DNA of 64,000 nt from Symbiodinium sp. CCMP2592 (GCA_905221615.1 CAJNDT010005996.1:293501-357500), one strand, 5' to 3'; shown: positions 37,745-50,100, numbered from the stretch's first letter. The notes: generated by a model from the sequence alone, not told the origin. Made by a program: numbers and translations.

Positions 37745-37850
37745 CAAGACCCTGAGCCCTAAACCCTAAGCCCTAAACCCTAAAACCATAAACCCTAAAC
37801 CCTGAGCCCTAAACCCTAAACCCTGAGCCCTAAACCCCAAGCCCTAATTC
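37745..37850. repeat. CCCTAAA telomere-like array
   Basis: About 14 units of CCCTAAA, CCCTAAG or CCCTGAG, C-rich on the plus strand, directly after a family B element. Confidence 0.85.
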
Positions 37851-37952
37851 TTAAGGCTTCCATATTGGGATTGCAGGCTGCAGGCCTTCTTGGCCTCGAG
37901 AGCCCATCCTTGGATTGGTCTTTTCTCGCACATACGAAGCCGGGATGCGGCC

Positions 37953-38031
37953 GTTTAGGGTTTAGGGTTTGTAGGGTTTAGGGTTTAGGGTATACCATTC
38001 TAGGAAGACCCCAAACCCTAAACCCTGAACC
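37953..38031. repeat. Inverted pair of telomere-like arrays
   Basis: TTTAGGG units (37,953-37,990) are followed after about 20 bp by CCCTAAA units (38,010-38,031), so the strand sense flips. Confidence 0.75.
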
Positions 38032-41000
38032 CAAGGCAGTTCAGTATTGTTCCGATAGCGAAGGGTGTGCAGGGAAATTCACAGTTTTCAAAAGACCCTA
38101 AGACCACTCATCAGTAGGTGCCTCTCTCACAGGAATGTAGACATCACGGGAAGGTTAGTTGGAAGACAGGAGAGTGTACCGAAGCATTCTACAACTCCCG
38201 GAATTGACGTGCACAGACATCTCAATCTTACAGAGTCTCACATGAACGATCTTACAGAGCCTCACATGAAAGAGATGTCTGATGTCTGCGCATCCTACCG
38301 AACAACAGTGCCTTGACGCCCCAGGCTTATGTTTGTGACGAGTCTCTGTATGCTTCAGCCGCACCACGCACAGCAGGTCGGTTGTGATCCTCAGAGCAAG
38401 GAATCCTTCCGAGGAGTAGGCTGCCAACAGGTCCGCATTTTCGCAAACTCCGAATTATTCAGCTTTGGTTCAAGCCAAAGAAACACTGTACAGCGGCCTC
38501 AATCAGCCTGAATGCAGAGTTGAATGCAGAGTAACTGGATTGAACAGCAACCATTACTTACTTTCAAACCAGGAACAGCCATCTACTACTGAAATGAAAG
38601 CCTCGTAGTACAAATTATCGGCCATCAAGGTGCCGTCACTGCGAGGCCCTCAGACAATCGGAAGCCTTCCGTGCAGCCGAACTCCAGTGATTCCTTTGCG
38701 GAATGGGGGCAAGGCCGCCTAAGCCGGAGCTGTATTAGATTATAAACTAGTACAGTATATTATGGTATATTCTAGTGTCTTATACTATTTTGTGTCTTAT
38801 GCTATATTATGCATGCACTACCTGTCCCTACCTGCTGAAGCCCTAATCAATCTGACTGCCATCCTGCCGACACATCTGCCTGCATACGTGCATGTATGCA
38901 TAAGTAAGTAAGCAAGTAAGTAGGTAAGGAAGTAAGTGAACATACATACATGCGCACACACACATACAGCATACATACACACTATGCTGAAGGTGCTTCA
39001 AGACAAGAACTGACATCGCAGGTGGTCACTGTGGAGTCTGGTACTTCCTCCTCCATGAACAACATACAAGTACAGAGGACCTGCTCCAGGGGTAAGAGCG
39101 ATGTTTTACGACTCCTTCAAAACGGCGAGTAATTCAGAAAAAAAATCCAAACTCTGTATTGTTAAGAGAACAAGTTGTGAGAGCACCACTACAACAAAAC
39201 ACTAGAAGCACAGAGTAACAACTTCCTGAACATGGCCAGAGCTTCCTGGACGATCTGGAGCAAGGCAACCGCGGGCAGCCCCACGACTACACCAGGCATC
39301 ATCTCTTCCTCGGCTCATCTTCGCAATGATGCAGGTTTAACTCTCAGCACGGCGGCGGTACAAAGACCGCTCCTTGATGACCTATCTGGTGGTGGCAGTG
39401 GTGGTGTTGGTAGTGGTGTGGTGGTGGTGGTGGCTCTGGCTCTGGCCGTGCTGGTGGTCGTCGTCCCCGCCTCGTCGTTCCAGCAGGAGTTGTAAGAAGT
39501 AGTGACGACAACTTTCACTACCACCGCAGTTTTCACATGCAGCTTCTTTCTAAGAATGGGCCATCTACCCATACCTGCACACCTAGCACATGACTTCCTG
39601 CAGCTATATCCGAAAGCTGACATATATGGCCTCAACACCGGCAGGTTGCCACGAGTCACAACACTAACTAGCTTCCGACATCTCAGCGACTGTGGTAGCT
39701 TCGCACGAGTCTGCAGAAGAGCCACCGCCGTTGCATAGCTGTGATGTTCGTCATACCCGCAGATACCAGAAAAAAAGGCAAAAGGCGAAGCATTGGAAAC
39801 TCAGAGTTCCTTGACAAGGTGTAGCATCCCTTTCTTTCCGAATCCTTGCCGAAGAACCATGTGTCAAGCCAATGAAGGTTTGGGAACATCTTCGAACAAG
39901 GCCCCTGACTGACACACAGCGAAGTTTAATTTAGAAAAGCTCTTAGACCACAAACACAACCTAAACAAAGAATAACACGAGTCGCTAAGCGTTTCGGGCA
40001 GCCGCATCTGAATGCTGCCCCTTGCAGGTGTAGGCTTAGGACCACCGCATTCGAGGTGCTTGTCTTCTTCCTGAAGATCTGCTGCACTCTAGTAATCTGC
40101 TGTGATCCGGCGTGTACCAAGATGGCTGAAAGGAACTTCAACCCCAAACCCTGAACCCTAGAAATTTTCGATCCCTCGACACCCTCACTCCTGAGCCCCG
40201 GAACCCCGACCCCTGAACCAGCAAACCCCTTAGAGCCTTTATGCAACTCCTAAACCCTGCATCCCAAAACTCCTAAAGCTTTAATCCCCTAACCCTGAAC
40301 CCCTAAGATTTATGAACCCTAAACCTCTAAACCGTAAACCACAGCCTACAACACCACCATAGCACTTGCGAAGGATCCAGGTCTTCCCTCGTCAGCCAGA
40401 GCTCGTCTCGCTTCATGAGCTCCTGATTTGGAGCTTCTTTGAAACTTTAGGGCTTGATTCGGGCTTAAGGTTTGGAGGCCGCTTTTCTTAAGGGTCTAGA
40501 TGAAGGGCCCCAGCTTTTTGAAACTCTCGTTGAAGAGATAGTACTTTAAAAAAAGCTGCTCAGCTGCTGCTCTTGCTTCGTAGCCCGAACCCCTCTAAGA
40601 CTTGCAAGCCCTTAGCCCTCAACCGCAACAGAATCCCAGGGCTCCAACTACTTAAACCCGCAGGTTACGAGTCCTGCTAGGTCTTGTTTTTTGCAGGGTT
40701 TAGGGCTTGGGGCTTAGGGATTTATGTTATCCAATAACCCAGTATTCAGGCAACTGGATCCCTGTAGCGGAATGCTTGAATGAAGGCTCTCTTCCAGCGA
40801 GGTAGCAGCGCAGGAAAAAGGCCTCCATCAAGCTCTCCAGGTCCGGAACCTGGCGTTGAGACTCGTGTGCTGGGGGTTTAAGCTTTCATTACGCCTTGGG
40901 GGCTGTAGGGCTGTTACAGCAAGCTTTTGGAGTTCTTGGCTTCACCATTTGGCGTATGCATCTTGCCAAGATAGGTCGGAATCATCAAGCAAAACTACAA

Positions 41001-41440
41001 GCCTGCTGATGATCTCATGCTGATGAGTTCAAGGTTTAAATGGTTCATGATCGTGGCTTACAGGGATCCAACGGGCTGTTAGTCCTGCCTGGTAAAGCGG
41101 CAGATACTCCTGAAGCGAGGCAGAGATCTGAACGGCCACAGCCACTGCAGAATATGGGAATCAGGATTTCGGGGATTTCTAAGTCTTGCGCTTACGGATG
41201 TCTGACGACATTGAACAACTTCGGGCAACAGAAGCTCTGAGATATTGGGCCGCATCCACCTCGACGAGAAGAAGGCGTCTCTAACTACACAAACCCAGAA
41301 CCGACGAAACGATGCGTGCCTTTAAAAACATGCCATTACGGATGCTAGTGCGGTCAGTACGATCCCGAATCCCCAAACCTATCACCTTCCCGTATACAAG
41401 CTTAGCTTGGCAGCTTTCGAAAGTAGCACTCAAAATATAG
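38032..41440. other. No gene supported; several small repeats
   Basis: A 24-bp direct repeat (ATCTTACAGAGNCTCACATG) occurs twice at 38,222-38,272. AAGT units lie at 38,903-38,938, a CA-rich patch at 38,940-38,985, GGT/GTG triplets at 39,388-39,450 and degenerate CCCTAAA words at 40,139-40,345. No frame is protein-like. Confidence 0.45.
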
Positions 41441-42482
41441 GGGCATTGAATAGTTATAACTGAACTAGGGCTTGTGAAGTGTATTGTAGTATATGTCTGT
41501 GGCTACTATAGTCCCATGTTACCTTGAGCGCAGATCGAGAAGCTATACAACGCAACAACTCTGACATTCGATAAGCTCCGTCTGAGAACCAGCGGCTTTC
41601 TTACTTAATTTCAGGGTAGCTCACCTTTGGTTTAGAGGTGCAGCTCAGTCGGCAGTGTCACCTGAAGAACTAAATCTTAATGCTTCCGTGTCTTGGGCGC
41701 CTAGTCGAGGGTCACACCAGTGCCGAACCTTCGGAAACCAACACGGAACTGGCCCAACACCCAAAAGCCCGCCTAACCCTGAACTACCCTAGCCGTAGCC
41801 TTCTGCGATACCCCCTAGGTCGTTAAATCCTACCAACTCCGTGCTCGAGATCTGAGCAAAATCGCCAAGAAGTAGCACAGCGTTCCTTGAAGGGATCCTT
41901 TTTTGGGCGCCATTTTAAGAGCTACTATACGGATTGTTCTGATGATATCAATCAGAAGAGGCTTCCATGGAGAGGTCCTTTTAATTTCAGGTTGCTATAC
42001 CGGCTCAAAATCAGGGTTCTTTGGTATAGGGGCCTTGATAGTTAGAATGGGGTTTCGGGGTATATTATGGTATCGTAAAGCAAGAGGCCCAAAGGACTCA
42101 CGTTGATATGTATTCCGGCTTCTATGCTGAACCCTGAACGCTAAAAGACCACAAGCCCCAATTCCGAATACAGGGGTCTCAATAGTTGCCAATTCTGATT
42201 ACCTAGGATTCCTCATCGGTATACTTGTTGGCATTCCCCAACACCTTCTGCTTGAAACCAGCTAATTATAGCAAAGCCCCTATATTCAGTGTCCTGCCTT
42301 TTCGGGTTCCGGCACGGGCTCTGTGGCCAACAATGGCTCCGCAGCTGCATTCCGCCACGGTTGAGACCAAAGATCCACGCAGAGCTCCTGGAAGAGGTTG
42401 GGGGGTGCAGGCCTGCAAAATTAGAATAGGCTTCCCTTTAAAGGGCTCTTACCTATAAAGGATCTACAAGGGTACTATAAGA
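41441..42482. other. No gene; worn family F pieces
   Basis: TATAGGGGCCTTGATAGTTA at 42,026, ACAGGGGTCTCAATAGTTG at 42,173 and AATTATAGCAAAGCCCCTAT at 42,264 look like F ends, scattered and undelimitable. Confidence 0.4.
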
Positions 42483-42578
42483 TAGGGGCCTTGATAATTA
42501 GAATGGAGTTTTGGGGGCCCATTATATTTGAATGTAAAAACCCCCAAACTAGTATAAATAATCATCAAGGCCCCCATA
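42483..42578. mobile_element. Foldback element, family F copy 7
   Basis: TAGGGGCCTTGATAATTAGA at the left and AAATAATCATCAAGGCCCCC at the right. Confidence 0.8.
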
Positions 42579-43494
42579 GCAAGACTTTCGGATCTCAAGT
42601 TTCGGAGCGGTGGGAGTTGAGGGTCTGGGATGTAGGGTTTGGATGACTATGGGTTACGGGCGTGCGGCTGTTATGGGTGGCTCTACTTTCAGGATGCTGA
42701 CGTAATGTAACGCATTGGATTACAGGTTGCTTCAGCTGACATGTGGAAAGCAACTTGCAACCGAAGCGCCCGCATCCAGTCCGGAAAAATCATGCACATA
42801 CTCCACCAGCACCTGAACAATCGACAAGCTTGCAAACAGAAAGCCATAAGTCTTCATTTTAGACCTGCTGTGTAACACCTCCGTATGCTGCGAGCTCTCG
42901 CCAGGCGGCAGCACAAACACAGCGCATGATCTGTGAGATCTAGCAGGACATAGCTCCGTCTCCAGAACGCTCACGACTCGCAAGACAATTATAATTCACT
43001 TCCGCCAGTTGTGTAATTCGCAACGAATCATGACTAGAGCTGACGAATACCAGGGACTCTCCATTACGATGAGGCACCTGAAGCAACTAACCCATGTCTC
43101 CCATCCCAGCCATCCAGACGGAAGTTCTTTTGGGAGTGTGAGTAATCAGTCGTTCTTCCGAATGCTTCACAGAGCAAACTCCGACCTGCCCTGTCTTCAT
43201 CCTAACACCAACAATCATGAAGGATGGTAGTACAGGCCTCAGGTCAGCTCTAGACTCGGTATTATATAAGACTGTCGCCACAAGCAAGCTGCAAGACAAC
43301 ATTCTTAAAGAACCAGAGCAGCAAACCAAGGCACACTGCCAGAGGTACACCGCAAAGAACGCAAAGAGCTGCAAGCAGCAGCATGCCTGACACAAGTCAG
43401 GCCATGGGCAGCGAGACTCCTAATGTTGAATGCTTGGTCATCTGCATGTTCAGCGGAGTCCGTCAGTATCATGGTCACAGCTAGTGATATTTGC
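42579..43494. other. No gene seen
   Basis: Unassigned sequence with opposed short frames. Confidence 0.4.
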
Positions 43495-43760
43495 AGCCAT
43501 GATAGCAGTAGCAACAGCCGCAGCAGTAGTAGTAGCAGCAGTAGCAGCAGCGGCAGCAGCAGTGGCAGCAGCAGCAGTAGCAGCAGCAGTAGCAGCAGTA
43601 GCGGTGGCAGCATTAGCAGGAGCAGGAGCAAGACCGGGAGTAGGAGTAGGAGTAGCAGCAATGGTGGTGGTGGTAGTCGTAGTAGTGGTAGCAGTGGTAC
43701 AGGAGTCGCCGTAGTAGCAGTACTAGGAGTAGCGGTTGCAGTTCGAGTAAGAGCGTAGTA
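43495..43760. repeat. AGC/AGT imperfect trinucleotide array
   Basis: AGC, AGT and GGC units, then GGT/AGT, with many interruptions. Ser, Ala and Leu runs on both strands are repeat translations. Confidence 0.85.
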
Positions 43761-45817
43761 GGAGGTGGAGGAGGATGAGCAGCAGCAGTCCGTCCAAGCT
43801 GTCACTGTACTGAGCTGACCGTCGAGCCCTGACGCCGCGTATGAAGGCTTATGAATAGGGGCCGTGCTAGATTTGGTGCCTAAACAAACGGCATCCTGAG
43901 CGAAGACAGGACAACTGTCGAGGGCCTCGAATCGTGCAACCAAGATATGGGGTCTAGGCAGTATTTACGGTTTGCGAAAGAGTCAGCTCTGGAACACGAT
44001 GCATGGGCAGCAGCTCCAGGCTGTGTTAGCCCCAAAACCGATCGAGATCCATTGCCTCAACCGTAAGCCGTGAGGCACAAACCAGAACTTAGCAACTCAA
44101 TCTCGAAACGCTGTCACTCGCATCTCCAGCCTGAGCCCTTAAAACCGAAAGTAAAAGGAAAACATCTTGAGCTTACAAAAAGGTTTTGGTTTTAGGCAGA
44201 AACGCAAGATACATGTTCAATCCCAGCAGCTGTAGTGCCCGAGCATAGCCGCGATAACGCCCATCAACAATGACGAGCCTCAGCGAGGTTCTTGCTCGCA
44301 ACACCCATGGTCCAAAGGTCCACGAGCCGGAATTCAAAAGAGCACAGCTCACACGTGTGTTCTTGCTTCGTCTGGTCCTGATCAGTCGTAGCGTTGCGCT
44401 TTCAATTGTTTACAAGGACTCGAAGCGGTTGAAAAAGGTCAGACATTCGTGAGTGACAACAAGTGGATGAACCTCACACTTCTAGAGATGCAGAATATCC
44501 GCAATCAGCGAATAGCCAAAAAAACAGCAAGCAACACAACACGACAGTGCCGGCTTTGAGCCACGTATCCGGACAGCAGGGCCGCAATGTCCACGAGGGA
44601 GGCATCTCGGTTGCCACGGGCCTCGCCAGCAGATTAGAGTCCGCAGTTTGCTTCTCAGCTCCAGCTGTAAGCCTGAATAAAGCCAGTAAGCCCTAAACTT
44701 GGCCCTAAACCCTGTGGTCTCAGATGGATCTGGCACCTGCAGGCTCTTCTCGGATATACTTGAACCTGAGACCTGCGGAAGTTTCAACTGTGCCCCTAGC
44801 ATAGCAAAGTATATTGTAGTATACATTCTATTACACTATACTGTATCATACAATCTTAAAGTGAACTGTGACTGAATATGCGCCCCTGCCCAATGCCCCG
44901 CCAGCACCGGGATCAGCAGCATCGACCCGACGCACGCCAGAGATGCCAGCTCAGTCGAGTTGCTGACATAATCGTGGATCCTCGCTGTTGAGGGCTGAGG
45001 GTTCTGGGTTTAGTGCGTTTGGGCTTAGGACCAGCTTAGGACGAGCTTAGGACTTCGGCTAGAATTAAGGCTTGGCTGGGATTCGGCTTAGGGTCTCAAC
45101 TTAGGGCAAGGTTGGGATGCAAGGAAACCAGGAAGAGAACCAGAAGACGGGCATTCCTTTACGACTTTACGATTCCTAGTTTCCTCTGTAATCTAGCCTG
45201 AACTTAATCGGTTGTTCAGTACATGTTAACTCGTGGCCTTTGCTGTCATTAGTAATTATAGCGGCCCACTCAAGTTATGCATAGTTGCTCAATCGCCCGA
45301 ACTCGTTCATGCTCGAAGAAACCTGGCTTATTGCCCTTCATGTGTCCGCGAAGACCTCTCCAGTGACGATGCTGTTGTTGTGCACGCTGCCGATCTTCTT
45401 TACACGGGGCTTGTGCAGTTTCCGCAGCACTACGAAGGAGGACGGAAGACAGGCTAACAGCCCCAAAGTAAAACAAGCGGACAGGACACCAAACTGCCTG
45501 AAGCCATGTCGGGGAGATTCCAGGAGCGGTTCAGAAACAGGTCGAAGTAAGCGCACCAAGCGGGAAATGGAGTGGCTTAGACCTGACTCCGGAACTTGAA
45601 CTTGGGTACACTCTAGCATAAAGTCTACAGCCTGTGAGCTCTACGCTTGGCAAATCCCAGGCGCAGCAGCGAGAACAAGGAACTTAATGCCAGAATGATG
45701 ACCGTGGCCACCGTCATAACCAAGACAGATGCGAAGAACCTGGCATGGAAGCTCTTCTAGAAATGCAGTCGCTTCTGGGGCCACGAGGGCACACTTGAGG
45801 AAAGTTTCGTCATGTTA
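43761..45817. other. No gene seen
   Basis: Unassigned sequence. GCTTAGGAC direct repeats at 45,022-45,055 and loose TATAGTAT words near 44,815-44,860. Confidence 0.4.
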
Positions 45818-45926
45818 CCCTAAGGGTCCATGTACCCAAATAGTATATACTTTGGCCCCAAAGTACCCACATAGGAACTACATTAAGGCCAAAGTATCCA
45901 CAATTTGGGTGCATGGACCCTTAGGG
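45818..45926. mobile_element. Foldback element, family D copy 2
   Basis: CCCTAAGGGTCCATGTACCC / GGGTGCATGGACCCTTAGGG ends. Confidence 0.85.
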
Positions 45927-47437
45927 TTAAAGTCATCCCCAGGTAAAGCCGAAACCAGCAGAGCCCCCGGAAGTCGGAGGGATGCGAAAGGCTTGCAGCC
46001 CCTGCTACGAGGATGCTGTAGCCCTTTTCTAGAAGGCGTTTGGGCATTGAGGTTTTATGGTGGCTGATATGATATCAGACTCGAGCATCGTATGTATGGC
46101 GATGAAGCTTCGAGAATGCGAGGGTCCAGAGTGTAGCAGGCTAAGAGTCGAAAAAGAAAGGCTCGGGAGGACAACTCAAGCACTGTGTGAAATATCTGTA
46201 CGATTTATGCAACATGTGTATGCGAATGCATGTGTACATATACATATGTATATATGTGTTTTGGTGTCTGTTTGTTGGTTTAGGTATTTCTATACCTGTT
46301 TATTTATTAATCCCTTTACAGGAACCCCTATAAAATCTTTAAGGAACCGTAACTTCAGCTCTAGCCAGGTGGCAGGGTGGCAAGCAGGTAGCCAATCATC
46401 TGGCCGATGGCATCCTGCCTTGGATGGTCGCTGCTTCGCTTAGATATCGGTTTAGGCCTTGGGGCGTATAAGGCATGAACTGAACTGCTCCTGGAAATTG
46501 ACGCAAGTAGCGAACCTAGCGCTGAATTGTAAGAACCCTTCCTCCAAAAAAAACTCGACCACGGTTCGAGCCCCTCCCCTAACACGAATCGCGGCGCAGC
46601 CATATTGAAAAACCCGCTGTGTAGTCCATGGCGAAGCGACTACGCGGAGCAGGCCAGGGGAAGGGAAACAACAGTAGCTCAGTGCACTATGATTTGGTCT
46701 CAAACTACTTCGAAAAAACAGTCTGGTTAACATCTACTGGCTCAGTTTCTAAATCTGCTGCAGGTAGTGCGGCATGACTGCCAGAAAGACAGACAAGTCC
46801 AAGTTTTGCCTCTCATGCTTCTCCCTGCACGGGGGTTCATGTTTGAGCTTGGGCTTCAGGAGTTCACGAGGTTGCTTCCTGGGGTTTGGCCAATGGACCA
46901 GTAGAGCCGAAGTCACTGCTTCTTAGGATTTGGCTGTTGGGTTGCCGGATCCGGTTTATAATTAGGGTTTAGGGCTTAGGGGCTTCGGGTTTGGGGCCAG
47001 GGGGCTTGGACTTACCGACTAGCTATAGTTAGGGGAGGCAGGAGGGAGGTCACAAATGCGCCATCTTGAGCCTCAGTTAGCTGGACGGTAGAATGCAGTG
47101 AGATCTGTTGTTGCTGAGCCTGCGCATAAGTTCAGGGTCAAGGGTTTTGTTTAAGGCTGAACAGGGTTTCGGGCTTGGCGCTAAGAGGGTGGGTGCATGC
47201 AAACTCATTCCAGCAGCAACCGTATGCACAGGGTAGTATGTTTGCTCTCTGGGAACACGTGTTAGGACAACTGAGGCCAGCTTTTGCAGCGGGAACCCGT
47301 TTTGAGCCGAAATCCTAGACCTTGTCAGTTTCCGTGAACACTAACCTTTGACAGGCACCGACTGTTCCGGTTGCGTAACGATGAAGTGGGGCCAAGGACT
47401 TCATCCGTGCGTTACTTTCAGCCCCCAGTACAACTGA
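45927..47437. other. No gene seen
   Basis: Unassigned sequence. Degenerate TTTAGGG words at 46,960-47,000. Confidence 0.4.
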
Positions 47438-47548
47438 TATAGGGGCCTCAATGATTGCTTTACAAACGGAACAGGGTTTTGGGGCCCATTGTACTGTAGT
47501 TATAATAAGGAACACCAAAAGAGTATAGTTAACTATTTAGTCCCTATA
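47438..47548. mobile_element. Foldback element, family F copy 8
   Basis: TATAGGGGCCTCAATGATTG / GTTAACTATTTAGTCCCTAT ends, core GGGTTTTGGGGCCCATTGTA. Confidence 0.75.
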
Positions 47549-47734
47549 AAAACTGGACCATTACCCTGAGCGATGGGAAGTATCGAACGGTTATTCAAAG
47601 CGCGAGATTGGGAGGATGTGCCTGTCGTGAAGCCATGTAAACTGAAAGTCATTAGCAACACTGCCCCAAATTCCTTGCAGAGAAAGTTTACATAAGTACG
47701 CGCATACATGCACTCATGCCTACGCACACACAAT

Positions 47735-47771
<37 letters not shown>

Positions 47772-47918
47772 AGTCGGCAAGACAACTAGGATATCAGGCC
47801 AGGGTAACTAGGATACCGACTTGGAGAGATTCTGAGCTATTCCTTCCAGCCTTTGGAACCAACATCCCTGGGTTTTTTCTTTGAGAACTTCAAGGCCTAT
47901 ATCTCCCACTGCAGTGCA
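47549..47918. other. No gene; TA run
   Basis: A TA run of about 17 units at 47,737-47,769. Otherwise unassigned. Confidence 0.5.
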
Positions 47919-48185
47919 ATTACGAGCCTACACGAGAGGGGGGCCTTACGACACGACGACGACGACGAAAACGACGGCTATACTGACGACACGAGGAACC
48001 TGGAACCCCAAGGCTTGTAGGACTGTGTGACTGTACGAGGAACCTGGAACCCCAAGGCCTGTAGGACTGTGTGACTGTTTGTTACTACAGTACAAGTACG
48101 AGCCTACACGAAAGGGGGCCGGCTACACTGACGACACGAGGAACCTGGAACCCCAAGACCTGTAGGACTGTGTGACTGTTTGTTA
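47919..48185. repeat. Tandem/segmental duplication with GACTGT units
   Basis: ACGAGGAACCTGGAACCCCA followed by a GTAGGACTGTGTGACTGT tail occurs three times (from 47,991, 48,035 and 48,136). The lead-in TACGAGCCTACACGA also occurs twice (47,920 and 48,092). Confidence 0.85.
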
Positions 48186-48407
48186 AAACATACCCAGGGC
48201 TTTCGACAACAATACAGAGCCTGAAACCAGAGGTCTTTTCACCACATCAGGCTTCCCTGGTTGTTGTCTGTCAGTGCAAAATAATTTCGAACAACAGTCT
48301 TCAGTCAGTCATGTAGTCCACAGTTCACAACCTGTTGTTGCTGTAGGATTGTGGACTGTAAGAATGCAGGACTGTGGACTGTAAGACTGAAGGCCTGCCA
48401 GACTGAA

Positions 48408-48668
48408 TTAGTCCAGCCACTCTGCATAGAGGCCGGACCTGGTTTTGTAGACATACCACATCTTTTCCCACCTTCTAATTGAAAACTCCATCCTCGGTGT
48501 CACTGGTGGGTCCCCTGGTGGAGTCGACTGTGAGTCACCGTGCATGAGGAGCACCTTGGAGCGAAAGTACACGTTTGTGGCCTGAAACTGCTTAACCAGT
48601 CGCATACGCTTAGCCAGTCGGGTTGCCATTTTGTCAGATACCCCCTCCTCTTGAGAATCTGTCTCCAT
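48408..48668 (-). CDS. Last exon or small gene with WEK/KTR domain, copy 2 (86 residues)
   Basis: Frame from ATG (48,668) to TAA (48,408). The product is basic in the middle, with KMATRLAKRMRLVKQFQ near residues 13-29. It then has PPVTPR (about 54-59), RRWEK (about 65-69) and YKTRSGLYA (about 74-82). The order of these blocks repeats that of the exons at 49,277-49,631, so it is a diverged second copy of the same domain. It could be a stand-alone small gene or the terminal exon of the preceding minus-strand gene; the upstream side has no decisive splice signal. Family not recognised. Confidence 0.45.
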   Translation of the reverse strand: METDSQEEGVSDKMATRLAKRMRLVKQFQATNVYFRSKVLLMHGDSQSTPPGDPPVTPRMEFSIRRWEKMWYVYKTRSGLYAEWLD

Positions 48669-49276
48669 GGCATTGACAGGCAGTGGAACTGAGGACCGGG
48701 AGATAAGCTAGTGTGCTATGAGCAAAAAGCAGCAGAAACAGTACAATATGTACAGGTCTTTGTGTAGTCTACCAGTCTCGCAGTCCAACTATCATGATAC
48801 AGGCTACCCAGTCTGTTATTCTGCGGTAGTTAATGGACTGTGAGACTGTGAGACTGCACTGCCTGAAGACTCGTTGCAACATACACAGACCACATCTGTC
48901 ATACTTTTGAAATCTTGTCTCATAAATTTGTCATTGTGCAGTAGAGCTTGTCAGTCTTGCAGTTGAAAAGTCTGGTTCAACAGATTGATTGTCTAGGACT
49001 GTAGAGGACTGCAAGACTGACTGTACTCCATGCCCACCACACAAGACAGTCAGTCTGTATGCGTGTGGCTATTGTACATGGGTCCCAAATACAGTTCAAA
49101 GTCCTTGGGCCACAAATATGAATCTCCTCTTCAGCAGTCAGTCTGGCAGTGCAAAACCAACACAAAGAAAACACACAACAGCTTGTTCTCAATCTTGGGA
49201 CTGTAGACTGTGGGACTGCCAGAGTGTGAGACTGCAGAGGGAAGTAATCAGTCCTGCATGCACTGGGCATACTCAC
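48669..49276 (-). other. Probable intron or spacer with GACTGT clusters
   Basis: Between the two WEK/KTR copies. The 119-codon frame here is mostly non-coding in composition. An apparent GTGAGT donor for the upstream exon lies at its high-coordinate edge (49,271-49,276). Confidence 0.4.
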
Positions 49277-49631
49277 GTAGTCTGGTCTTGAAGACAAAAA
49301 ACTGTTTCTCCCAATCTCTCTTTGACATGTCCTCAATATCTCGTGGTGTCACCGGAGGACTGAGGGGACCAGGTCCAGACTTGTTGTTGTTCGAGTTCAT
49401 ATTGTTCGAGTTTATGTTGCCATAGTTCTCTTAAAGAGAACTATGGCAACATAAACTCGAACAATATGAACTCGAACAACAACAAGTCTCTTTGGCAGCT
49501 ATTTTGGCCACATTCGATTTGGCGAGGTGATACATGTCGGTCTGCTTGAGATTGTTGAGCACTCTGCGTCTCTTGGACACCCTCTCACAGTGTGTGAGTA
49601 CCTTGCTGTCAAAAGGTACATCTCCGTCCAT
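49277..49631 (-). CDS. Two exons with WEK/KTR domain, copy 1
   Basis: From an ATG at 49,631 a frame reads a basic segment (VSKRRRVLNNLKQTDMYHLA) up to about 49,495. After a frame change, a second segment begins near 49,488: NYGNINSNNMNSNNNKSG, then PPVTPRDIEDMSKRDWEKQF, ending FKTRLR before GTGAGT at 49,276. The blocks KR-rich, PPVTPR, RxWEK and KTR occur in the same order in the copy at 48,408-48,668. The Asn/Ser-rich piece is encoded by the right-hand arm of the perfect palindrome at 49,377-49,489 as read on the minus strand. A TAA lies in frame just before it and is preceded by GTTCTCTTTAAG, which would serve as a 3' splice site. Boundaries are approximate; function unknown. Confidence 0.45.
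49377..49489. repeat. Perfect inverted repeat, two 56-bp arms, one-base centre
   Basis: Arms 49,377-49,432 and 49,434-49,489 are exact reverse complements over all 56 bp around the single base at 49,433 (CTCTTAAAGAG at the centre). The flanking bases do not pair. The structure spans the junction of an apparent minus-strand intron end and the Asn/Ser-rich exon. Confidence 0.95.
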
Positions 49632-49833
49632 TGCGCCAGGAACTGTGAGACAGTGGGACAGTCTGAAGTCAGAAGCCAAAAAAACTGCTGGGAGGACTAT
49701 ATTCAGGGCCAGGTAAGTTTCTATGCGTACAAGGTGTCAGTGTTAGGCAGGCCCCCAGTCCAGAATGTAGTCTCTTCAGGTGCAGTCCCGCAGTCCCACT
49801 GTCCACAGTGTGGACAGTCCGACTGTGGGACTG

Positions 49834-50100
49834 CATATTGATTGAATCTTCCAAAACAAACAGCTTGATCCTCATGCAAAAAGATTTAATGCACTGAGAC
49901 GCGAAGCACAAACACTTCAGAAGTCGACGTGCAAGTTCCTGCTTGACATCATCTGCCATCAAATTGCCACTACCCATCCAGTCCAGCTTGATGGCTGTCC
50001 AGCACAGCAGCTGACAGGCCATTGTCACAGAGGAGCCAATACTCAAGGCGATTGTGAAGTCATCAGGTGGTGCTTGGAAGCAGACTGTTGGACACTGCAG
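49834..50100 (-). CDS. Exon of unrecognised protein
   Basis: Open frame on the minus strand from about 50,100 to 49,834, reading CFQAPPDDFTIALSIGSSVT, then WTAIKLDWMGSGNLMADDVK and a hydrophobic/cysteine-containing RLLKCLCFASQCIKSF up to LFVLEDSINMQ. Both edges run into GACTGT-type sequence, which suggests intron borders. The composition (balanced charges, Trp, Asp-Asp) looks protein-like. No family recognised. Confidence 0.35.

Noticed and set aside
39315-39725. Minus-strand frame of 136 codons with a Thr/Pro-rich stretch
   Set aside because: The Thr/Pro stretch is the GGT/GTG repeat at 39,388-39,450 read in reverse; the remainder has no family likeness.
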